From: CAZQLE01 sp964593905
GTDB taxonomy: Bacteria > Chloroflexota > Anaerolineae > Anaerolineales > Anaerolineaceae
Length of the DNA: 9,720 bases
Reading direction: 5' to 3'
Assembly (NCBI GenBank): GCA_964593905.1
Contig: CAZQLE010000155.1
Coordinates: forward strand, 1-9,720
The position numbers and the translations under genes are program-made. Positions 1 to 5,842 of this stretch are shown here, in pieces; position 1 is the stretch's first letter; each line of letters begins with the position of its first letter. The notes under the pieces were generated by a model, which had not been told where the DNA came from, did no database searches, and saw only the letters and a list, made by a program, of their open reading frames with translations.

Positions 1-1
1 C

Positions 2-652
2 GTTCAGGAAGCGGCAGCGGCGGGTAAGGCAATGAAAGCAGCCGGGCTGGTTTTTGACCTGGTCTACACTTCGCTGCTTAAACGCGCCATTCGTACCATG
101 TTCCTGGCGCTGGAGCAGATGGATCTGTTGTGGATTCCGGAGAAGAAGACCTGGCGACTGAATGAGCGGCATTATGGTGCGCTGCAAGGGTTGAACAAGG
201 CCGAAACTGCTGCCAAATTTGGCGAAGATCAGGTGAAGATCTGGCGGCGCAGCTATGATATTCAACCGCCTGCGCTGGAAAAAACGGATGAGCGGTTCCC
301 CGGTTTTGACCCGCGCTATATGGACATGGCTGCTGATGAACTGCCTACCACCGAGTGTTTGAAAGATACTGTGGCGCGCTTTTTGCCGCTCTGGCATAAT
401 GAAATTGCCCCGACGATTAAATCGGGCAAGCGGGTTTTAATCGCTGCGCATGGCAACAGCCTGCGCGCTCTGGTGAAATACCTGGATAACATTCCCGACA
501 GTGAAATTGTGGAATTGAATATCCCCACCGGTATTCCCCTGGTTTATGAGCTGGATGATGATCTCAAACCGATCCGACACTATTACATCGGTGACGAAGA
601 AGCCATCGCGAAGGCCGTAGCCAGTGTGGCGAATCAGGGCAAGGCAAAGTAA
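2..652 (+). CDS. gpmA: 2,3-bisphosphoglycerate-dependent phosphoglycerate mutase, 5' end missing
   Basis: This cytoplasmic glycolytic enzyme interconverts 3- and 2-phosphoglycerate through a phosphohistidine. The frame is open from base 2, so the gene starts left of the window; ATG 32 is internal. The visible 216 residues align by memory with E. coli GpmA from about residue 35, giving a full length near 250. Visible signatures are TSLLKRAIRT, the substrate-loop block LNERHYGALQGLNKAE, and IAAHGNSLRALVKYLDN, which carries the second catalytic His (codon 449-451). The N-terminal RHG motif with the phosphorylated His lies outside the window. The end, ANQGKAK, matches the E. coli tail, so the protein is unusually close to the proteobacterial type. 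A hairpin follows seven bases after the stop. The family call is certain; only the start is unknown. Confidence 0.96.
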   Translation, partial: VQEAAAAGKAMKAAGLVFDLVYTSLLKRAIRTMFLALEQMDLLWIPEKKTWRLNERHYGALQGLNKAETAAKFGEDQVKIWRRSYDIQPPALEKTDERFPGFDPRYMDMAADELPTTECLKDTVARFLPLWHNEIAPTIKSGKRVLIAAHGNSLRALVKYLDNIPDSEIVELNIPTGIPLVYELDDDLKPIRHYYIGDEEAIAKAVASVANQGKAK

Positions 653-658
653 ACAACA

Positions 659-711
659 CCCATAACAAAAACAGCCGCGATCTTTATGACCGCGGCTGTT
701 TTTGTTATGGG
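659..711. terminator. Perfect 21-bp bidirectional hairpin terminator
   Basis: Arms 659-679 and 691-711 are perfectly complementary around an 11-base loop. Each arm has a GC-rich inner part (CAGCCGCG / CGCGGCTG) and an outer A5 or T5 tract, so on either strand the GC stem is followed by a U-run. It lies between the convergent gpmA and DUF1461 genes, 6 bases after the first stop and 25 bases beyond the second. This is the expected place and form of a rho-independent terminator serving both. Confidence 0.92.
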
Positions 712-736
712 TTCATTCACACACTTCAAACCAGGG

Positions 737-1396
737 TTAATCGGCCAGGCGTTTGCCGCCCAGGGCCAGCAGCAGCGCCCCGGCGATGGTCATCCCGCCC
801 ATCCAGATGAAGGCATCCTGCCAGAGCTGCATGGGAAAGAGGCGGATCAGGCTGTCGGAGAAGAGAAACAGCCAGGTATCGCCTGTGAAAAACAGGCGAT
901 GGAACAGCGTGAATAACTGGCTGAAGCTGATGGCAACCGAGATCAAAATTGCCAGGATAATGCCGATGGTGATCCACCCGCCGCGCGATAAGGCCAACCA
1001 GAAGCGTTTAATTTGTCCGGCGCGCCAGGCGGTCACGCTGCTGATAACTACCAATCCCAGACAGACCATCCACACTGCGCCGGCCTGCTGCAGAAGAATT
1101 TTAACATCCAGCATATGGCTGAGTTCGCGTTCATTGTAAAGCGGTGTTCCGTCGGCCATCTGAATTGCGCCGAGCCATTCAATGCCCTCCCGGTTGCGCA
1201 TGTATTCCAGTGAAAGGTTGCCAAATTTTTGCCGTTCTGCGGTGGAAAACCCGTAATCATCAGGCGGAAAACTGGGCCGATTGTATTCCAGGCTGAGAAA
1301 CCAGGGGTTGAACAGAATTTGAATGGCTGCCATCAGCAACAGAAACGGGGTTATTAAACTGATGATCCAATTCCATACTGTGTGGAAAACTTTCAT
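737..1396 (-). CDS. DUF1461/TIGR01906 integral membrane protein, Lit-like (lipoprotein intramolecular transacylase family)
   Basis: The protein has 219 residues and about four membrane helices (roughly 9-31, 104-123, 139-160 and 196-213), with a soluble segment of about 70 residues between helices 1 and 2. The family signature is clear: NERELSHMLDVK (His94) and FHRLFFTGDTWLF (His166), followed by RLFPMQLWQDA. DUF1461/TIGR01906 includes Lit, which moves an acyl chain from the sn-2 glyceryl position of a lipoprotein to its N-terminal cysteine. Lit has four helices, an extracellular cap and two catalytic histidines, so the architecture fits. Activity in this distant member is inference. The start is ATG 1396 rather than the longer ATG 1456, because GGAG (1405-1408) lies 8 bases upstream and the ATG overlaps the preceding stop (ATGA). 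It is probably translationally coupled to the spermidine synthase-like gene. Confidence 0.82.
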   Translation of the reverse strand: MKVFHTVWNWIISLITPFLLLMAAIQILFNPWFLSLEYNRPSFPPDDYGFSTAERQKFGNLSLEYMRNREGIEWLGAIQMADGTPLYNERELSHMLDVKILLQQAGAVWMVCLGLVVISSVTAWRAGQIKRFWLALSRGGWITIGIILAILISVAISFSQLFTLFHRLFFTGDTWLFLFSDSLIRLFPMQLWQDAFIWMGGMTIAGALLLALGGKRLAD

Positions 1397-2946
1397 TGTA
1401 AATTCTCCGCATCGTCTGAGAGGAAGAAGTTGAAAATCATTGAATTGGTGATCCATTCAATGGGTGCGCGGTCGTCGGTAAAGACCATGTCGGTTTCAGG
1501 AGAGCCCTGCATTGAGGCCAGGGTGACGGCCATTGAATTGATCAACAAAGCTGGCGCGTCGCCGCGCTGTGTCAGATAAATATAATTATCGGCCAGATTG
1601 GCTGCGTTGCTTGGCTGGCGCGTGGCGAACAAGATGGAGTTAAATGAATTGGGCACATCCATCACATGCACATTTGGGAAGATGGTCAGAATGGTGCTGC
1701 TGAGCGCATTGATCAAACGGCGATCATGCAGACTTCTTCCGACATTGATGACCATGACGCCGTCTTCTTCCAGGTGATCATAAACCAGTTGAAAAAATTC
1801 CTGCGTGGTCAGGTGGGCAGGGATGTAAGGCGGGCGGTAGGCATCGATGCTGATGATGGAATATTTTTCCTGGCTGTGCGATAACCCCCAGCGGCCGTCT
1901 TCAACAATCACATTCAGGTTGGGCTGGTTCATATCAAAATACTGGCGGCCAATTTTGACGATTTCGGGGTCGATCTCAATTCCATCAATGGGAATATCGC
2001 CATAAATCTCTGTGGCCTGTCTGGCAGCCGTCCCGGCCGCCAGGCCAATGATCGCCACTCGTTTAACCTGTTTTAGATCATAGGGCGCAGGGTTGAAAAA
2101 AGGCGCTACCGAAACCTGTTCCCATGGGCCATAGTAATTTAATTCGGTAGGATGATAGACCGAATGAACCCCCTGACCTTCGTTAAGCCGGAGGTAGCGG
2201 TAGCCATCCACTTCCAGAACCTGGATATAGTTATAGGCAGATTCGGCTTCAACGATTTGTCCGCTGCTGGCTTTGTTGTTCCCTTTCAGGCCAAAGATCA
2301 GGATGAGCGGGATGACCAGCAGGGTGAGGGTGGCGGCCACAGCCTGAGGCCGGCGGCCGTAAAGCCACAACCCCGCTGCGCCGGCGAGGATCAAAATTGC
2401 GCCAAAGGTTACAAAAGTGCGCGAGGTGCCGATCCACGGGATCAGCAGCAGCACGGGCAGGAAGGTGCCAAAAAAGGAACCCAGGGTGGAGACGGCATAC
2501 AGCGAACCGGCATCTTTGCCCAGAGCGTCTGGCGTTTGCGCCGTCAGACGGATGGCGAAGGGTGAAACCACGCCCATCAGGGTAATGGGAAAGATTAAGA
2601 GCACGATCACAGAGGCAAATGATCCGAATAGGGGGCCAAGCTGGAGGGTGTCAAAGGCATCGGCGGCGCTGCGTAATACCGGTCGGGCAATGACCGGCAC
2701 CAGGCAGGTGAAGATGCCTGCCGCAATTAGAACCCACGCAAAGACGGTAACAGAATTGGCGCGGTCTGCCCAACGGCCGCCCACCCAGTAACCTGCCGCA
2801 AGGTAGATCAGAATTAAGCCAATGATCGAGGCCCAGACGATATTGCTTGTGCCAAACACGTTCTCCAATAGCCGCGAAGCGGCCATTTCGACCCCCAGAG
2901 AACACATGCCCGAAAAAAATACAGCAGTGAATAGGTATTTTCGCAT
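1393..2946 (-). CDS. Membrane-fused spermidine synthase-like protein
   Basis: The protein has 517 residues. The first 220 form about seven hydrophobic helices (near 5-25, 36-56, 67-90, 106-128, 150-170, 176-196 and 203-220). The rest is a polyamine aminopropyltransferase-like module: a beta-rich entry (YNYIQVLEVDGYRYLRLNEG, about 238-257), a Rossmann nucleotide motif GLAAGTAAR (301-309), an acidic loop GIEIDPEI (322-329), EDGR (349-352) and IDAYRPPYIPAHLTTQEFF from 367. Asp368 sits where aminopropyltransferases have their conserved Asp. Classical SpeE has a Gly-rich GGGDG-type loop and a DSSDP-type motif; both differ here, so the substrate is uncertain and spermidine synthesis should not be assumed. 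The gene overlaps the DUF1461 gene by four bases. No Shine-Dalgarno precedes ATG 2946, and a TATAAT six bases upstream suggests a leaderless mRNA. Family call firm, reaction unknown. Confidence 0.85.
   Translation of the reverse strand: MRKYLFTAVFFSGMCSLGVEMAASRLLENVFGTSNIVWASIIGLILIYLAAGYWVGGRWADRANSVTVFAWVLIAAGIFTCLVPVIARPVLRSAADAFDTLQLGPLFGSFASVIVLLIFPITLMGVVSPFAIRLTAQTPDALGKDAGSLYAVSTLGSFFGTFLPVLLLIPWIGTSRTFVTFGAILILAGAAGLWLYGRRPQAVAATLTLLVIPLILIFGLKGNNKASSGQIVEAESAYNYIQVLEVDGYRYLRLNEGQGVHSVYHPTELNYYGPWEQVSVAPFFNPAPYDLKQVKRVAIIGLAAGTAARQATEIYGDIPIDGIEIDPEIVKIGRQYFDMNQPNLNVIVEDGRWGLSHSQEKYSIISIDAYRPPYIPAHLTTQEFFQLVYDHLEEDGVMVINVGRSLHDRRLINALSSTILTIFPNVHVMDVPNSFNSILFATRQPSNAANLADNYIYLTQRGDAPALLINSMAVTLASMQGSPETDMVFTDDRAPIEWITNSMIFNFFLSDDAENLQ
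1405..1408 (-). promoter_or_regulatory. Shine-Dalgarno site of the DUF1461 gene
   Basis: GGAG on the minus strand lies inside the last codons of the upstream gene, 8 bases before ATG 1396. It decides the start, because nothing comparable precedes the in-frame ATG at 1456, which would put 20 extra hydrophilic residues before the first helix. Confidence 0.75.
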
Positions 2947-2952
2947 GGGGTA

Positions 2953-2960
2953 ATTATAAT
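2953..2960. promoter_or_regulatory. Palindromic -10 element shared by divergent promoters
   Basis: ATTATAAT is its own reverse complement and contains a consensus TATAAT on each strand: 2955-2960 on plus and 2958-2953 on minus. The plus-strand box predicts a start near 2967, giving nnr a leader of about 23 bases containing its GGAGG. The minus-strand box predicts a start at the A of ATG 2946. I see no good -35 hexamer on either strand at 16-18 bp, so this rests on the -10 match and on its position in a 43-bp divergent gap. Confidence 0.6.
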
Positions 2961-2979
2961 GAATTCGTAGAAATTAATC

Positions 2980-2984
2980 GGAGG
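2980..2984 (+). promoter_or_regulatory. Shine-Dalgarno site of nnr
   Basis: GGAGG is five bases before ATG 2990. It fixes the start of nnr, which then begins with the usual family opening, a few residues before PEEMREIE. Confidence 0.85.
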
Positions 2985-2989
2985 CGGAT

Positions 2990-4658
2990 ATGAAATTGGT
3001 CACACCCGAAGAAATGCGAGAAATTGAGCGCGAGGCCGATCAGGCCGGTTACAGTTACAGGCAGATGATGGAACAGGCCGGTAACGGGATGGCGCAGATG
3101 ATCTGCGCCTGGCCGGGGGATTCTCGTCAGCCAACCGCGCTGGTGCTGGTGGGGGTGGGCAACAATGGCGGTGATGCGCTGGTGGCGCTAGCCGAGCTGG
3201 CGCGCGTGGGCTGGGTGGTGTTTGCCTGGCTGATTAAGCCGCGCGATGGTGACCCCCTGGTGGAACGGGTTAAGGCTGTGGGGGGCAAAATTGTCACTTT
3301 TGCAGACGACCCCTATTTTTATATACTGGATCAGTGGTTGGATCAGTGTACCGTGATGTTGGATGGCATTCTGGGCACCGGTGTGAAGCTTCCTTTGCGA
3401 AGTGATGTGAGCGCGGTGTTATCTCATATTCAAAATCGTTCCATCCAGCCACAGACAAAAATAGTCGCGGTTGATTGCCCTTCGGGCGTCGATTGTTTAA
3501 CGGGCGAGGCTGCTCCCGAGTGTATTCCGGCACACTTGACCATTTGCATGGAAGCGGTGAAGGTGGGTCTGTTGCAACTGCCCGCATTTTCACTGTGTGG
3601 TGAGCTGCGCGTGGTGGGGCTGGGTTTGCCCACCGGGCTGCATACCCTCGATCAGATCCGGCTGGAAATGGTGGATTCGAACTGGGCGGCGGCGCGGCTG
3701 CCCGAACGCCCTCTGAATGCCCACAAAGGCACCTTTGGGACGGCATTAATTTGCGCAGGATCCTTGAATTACAGTGGGGCGGCGTTGTTGGCGGGCGAAG
3801 CGGCTTATCGCACAGGCGCGGGTCTGGTTCTGTCTCTTATACACATCTCCGAGCCCACGAGACNNNNNNNNNNGTCTGGTTGAGATGGCCGTGCCTGCTC
3901 CGCTGCATACTGCCCTGGCCGGGCAGCTCCCCGAAGCCACCTGGCAGCTTTTGCCGCACGATCAGGGGGTAATTGCCGCATCAGCGGCAGATCTTTTGCG
4001 CCGGCGTTTTGAAAAGACCGATGCTTTGCTGCTGGGCCCTGGCTGGGGGCAGGAAAACGCGACTTTTGAATGCTTAAAGAATTTATTGCAGCCGGCGCGA
4101 GGGGCGCCAAAAGCAAAAATGATCGGCTTTGTTCAACCAGACCTGATTGCTCCGTTGGAAACCCGGCCCAATGGATGGCCGAAACTGGTTGTGGATGCGG
4201 ATGCGCTGCGATTGCTGGCGCGCATTCCCAACTGGTGGGATTTGCTACCCGATGAGACGGTTCTGACGCCGCACCCCGGTGAGATGGCAGCCCTGACCGG
4301 GCTGAGCATTGAGGCCGTACAGCAAGACCGTATCGCGACGGCGCGGTTGTATGCGGCTCAGTGGCGCAAAGTGGTGGTCTTGAAAGGCGCTCATACCGTC
4401 GTTGCCGAGCGCGGCGGACAGGCTCTGATCATTCCAATTGCGACCCCGGCTCTGGCCAGGGCCGGCACAGGGGATGTTCTCGCCGGAATGATCACCGGTC
4501 TGATTGCCCAGGGCAGCCCGGTGTTTGAAGCGGCGGGGCTTGCCGCCTGGTTGCACGCCAGGGCTGGCCTGACCGCCGTTGAAAGGGTGCACCATTCGGC
4601 CGCGGTGCTGGCCCGCGATGTGATCGGTGAGATTGGGGGCGTGCTGGGCGGGCTTTGA
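2990..4658 (+). CDS. nnr: Bifunctional NAD(P)H-hydrate epimerase / ADP-dependent NAD(P)H-hydrate dehydratase, split by an assembly artefact
   Basis: This enzyme repairs hydrated NADH and NADPH: the N-terminal YjeF_N domain epimerises R- and S-NAD(P)HX, and the C-terminal carbohydrate-kinase-like domain dehydrates the S form using ADP. Epimerase signatures are GNNGGD (57-62), DGILGTG and AVDCPSGVD (Asp162). The dehydratase begins near 245 with HKGTFGTALICAG and continues, in corrected numbering, with GPGWG, VVDADAL, LTPHPGE (408-414), VVLKGAH and AGTGDVLAG (GTGD 475-478). Bases 3830-3863 are Nextera adapter, 3864-3873 are Ns, and GTCTGGTT before the adapter is repeated after the gap. Removing 3830-3881 leaves 280 plus 258 codons in one frame (538 residues) and restores YRTGAGLVEMAVP, a normal family sequence. 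As written, the frame shifts and codons inside the artefact are meaningless. The gene is almost certainly intact in the organism. Confidence 0.93.
3830..3863 (+). other. Nextera transposase adapter contamination
   Basis: The 34 bases start with CTGTCTCTTATACACATCT, the Tn5 mosaic end, and continue with CCGAGCCCACGAGAC, the Illumina Nextera read-2 adapter tail. This is library-preparation sequence, not genomic DNA. It ends directly at a run of Ns, so it is untrimmed read-through at a contig end. Confidence 0.98.
3864..3873. other. Assembly gap of ten Ns
   Basis: Ten Ns join two contig ends. The sequence after the gap (GTCTGGTT, 3874-3881) repeats the bases just before the adapter (3822-3829). 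The real gap is therefore probably zero, and the two ends overlap. Confidence 0.97.
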
Positions 4659-4718
4659 GGCGTGCTATAACTTGTTTCACAGACCTGCCGGCAGAAAGCC
4701 GCCCCGCGGGAAAAATAA

Positions 4719-4751
4719 AAAATCTCCCACTTTGTGAAAATGGGAGATTTT
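4719..4751. terminator. Bidirectional hairpin terminator between nnr and the YtxH-like gene
   Basis: Arms AAAATCTCCCA (4719-4729) and TGGGAGATTTT (4741-4751) pair perfectly over 11 bp around an 11-base loop. The outer A-run and T-run provide a U-tract on either strand. The site lies between the convergent ends of nnr (4658) and the YtxH-like gene (4780). Confidence 0.88.
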
Positions 4752-4779
4752 CTATTGGTCATTATGGAAATGGAACGGG

Positions 4780-5169
4780 TTAGCTTAACGCGTCTTCGGC
4801 TTTGTCAGCCAGACCCTGTGCCTTGTTTGTAGCGGAAGAAGAAAGCGAGTCAACTTTTTTGGCGATCTTTGATTTCTGCTCTTCCAAGAGCACCTGACCG
4901 CGCTGAGTTACTTCCTGAGCCCGAGTTTTGGTCTGTTCGGCCAGTTCATTGAACCGTGCGCCGGCCTGCTCAGCCGCAGTTTCAGCTTCTTTGTAAGCCT
5001 TATCAAGCGTTTCTGCCGATTTATCCTTTAATTCAATGGCTTTTTCGCGGATTAAAACACGGGTATCTTCACCTGACTGGGGGGCGAGCAGCAGTGAAGC
5101 GACAGCGCCGGTTAAAGCACCCACGACAAAACCGACTAAGAAGGCCCCAAATTCATCTCGATCTGACAT
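4780..5169 (-). CDS. YtxH-like protein with one membrane helix and an amphipathic tail
   Basis: The protein has 129 residues. It opens with a glycine-rich membrane segment (about 7-28) running into LLLAPQSGEDTR (26-37), the hallmark of the YtxH family (the usual form is LLLAP-x-SG-x-x-TR). The rest is Ala-, Glu- and Lys-rich with heptad-like spacing (about 40-105), suggesting a long helix or coiled coil, and ends in a Ser/Ala-rich tail. YtxH proteins are linked to the general stress response in Bacillus, but no biochemical function is established. AGGAG (5177-5181) precedes ATG 5169 by seven bases. It follows the two-helix gene by 47 bases with no obvious promoter between, so the two are probably one transcript. 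The bidirectional hairpin closes the unit. Confidence 0.85.
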   Translation of the reverse strand: MSDRDEFGAFLVGFVVGALTGAVASLLLAPQSGEDTRVLIREKAIELKDKSAETLDKAYKEAETAAEQAGARFNELAEQTKTRAQEVTQRGQVLLEEQKSKIAKKVDSLSSSATNKAQGLADKAEDALS

Positions 5170-5216
5170 GTTATTTCTCCTTTCCGTTTATGGTACTGCT
5201 TGAAAGCGGGTAATGA

Positions 5217-5654
5217 TTATTTTTTCCCAGGTCGAAACAAATCAGTCAATCGTTTTAGACCTGCCAGATATTCATTCATTTTGATGATTGGTTCCGACAC
5301 ATTGTTACTTAAGAATGTAATTGTTCCGCGCAGTGTGTTGACCGTCTCATTGGTTGAGTTAATGATGGGTTTGATTTCATGCTGGAGCAGGTTGATCAAT
5401 GTGGCCAACTGAATTACCAGAATGACCAACACCACACCAATTAATAAAGATTCGAGCGCCATAAAGATGATGAACACATCTCGAATTTTGTCTGTTGGGG
5501 TTGCGGGTTGCAAAAGAAAATAGATTGCGGCACCAAATAACCCGACCACAACCACCCCAATCAAAATATACAGCCACAACCGGTTCTTCTCTGCGACCGG
5601 TTGGGTCGCAGGCTCAGGCAGTGCCGGGTAGGTGGGTGTTTCGCTTGTTTCCAT
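5217..5654 (-). CDS. Two-helix membrane protein with DUF948/YtxG-like C-terminal region
   Basis: The protein has 145 residues. A Pro/Thr-rich N-terminus (1-22) precedes two membrane helices (about 27-48 and 62-86). A polar helical region follows (LINLLQHEIKPIINSTNETV, then LRGTITFLSNNVSEPIIKMNEYLAGL), ending in a basic tail RPGKK. The second helix plus this repeat-like pattern resembles DUF948 (YtxG) proteins; the match is by pattern only. The order ahead of a YtxH-like gene is that of ytxG-ytxH in Bacillus. The frame opens with GTG ATG ATG (5660, 5657, 5654). GAGGTGA (5663-5657) is a strong Shine-Dalgarno correctly spaced only for ATG 5654, so I use that start. Function unknown. Confidence 0.78.
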   Translation of the reverse strand: METSETPTYPALPEPATQPVAEKNRLWLYILIGVVVVGLFGAAIYFLLQPATPTDKIRDVFIIFMALESLLIGVVLVILVIQLATLINLLQHEIKPIINSTNETVNTLRGTITFLSNNVSEPIIKMNEYLAGLKRLTDLFRPGKK

Positions 5655-5842
5655 CATCACCTCAATTATAGCATCTTAAGGCTAGTAATCATATCAGAAC
5701 GATCATCATTGTGCATTATTTTTGTAGAACAAATTCATTATAACCGTTTTAGATACCATCCATCTCCAAAAATACGCCACTTTAAGAAAAAAAGAATTCA
5801 ATTTGCAGTTTTTTCTTCTCCATGTTAAACTTGCATGTTACC
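5655..5842. promoter_or_regulatory. Divergent intergenic region with candidate promoters
   Basis: This AT-rich stretch separates the YtxG-like gene (minus) from the Ig-like gene (plus). On minus, TATGAT (5693-5688) with TGCACA (5715-5710) at 16 bp is a plausible sigma-70-type promoter whose transcript would carry the GAGGTGA site. A perfect TATAAT (5670-5665) is also present but too close to the start to leave the Shine-Dalgarno in the mRNA. On plus, TATAAC (5739-5744) is a possible -10 without a clear -35. A weak A/T hairpin (arms 5784-5792 and 5809-5817) lies just before the plus-strand gene. No protein-coding gene is seen here. Confidence 0.4.

Noticed and set aside
2152..2791. Plus-strand open frames across the spermidine synthase-like gene
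   Set aside because: They are antisense shadows of a clear family match, with low-complexity Arg/Gln/Gly-rich translations and no supporting start sites.
1393..2946. Calling the gene a true spermidine synthase (speE)
   Set aside because: The nucleotide loop and the DSSDP-type motif differ from the classical enzyme, and the first 220 residues are membrane helices; only family-level similarity is supported.
3774..4658. A separate plus-strand gene starting inside nnr with the N-gap near its start
   Set aside because: Its first part before the gap is the wrong frame of nnr plus adapter; only the part after 3874 is real and belongs to nnr.
4685..4694. CTGCCGGCAG palindrome after nnr, as a further terminator
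   Set aside because: It has no loop, no following T-run, and a better terminator lies 25 bases downstream.
5665..5670. Perfect minus-strand TATAAT as the promoter of the YtxG-like gene
   Set aside because: It would start transcription near 5658, leaving the strong GAGGTGA site out of the mRNA. Either it is not used or the start is leaderless at ATG 5657; TATGAT at 5688-5693 fits better.
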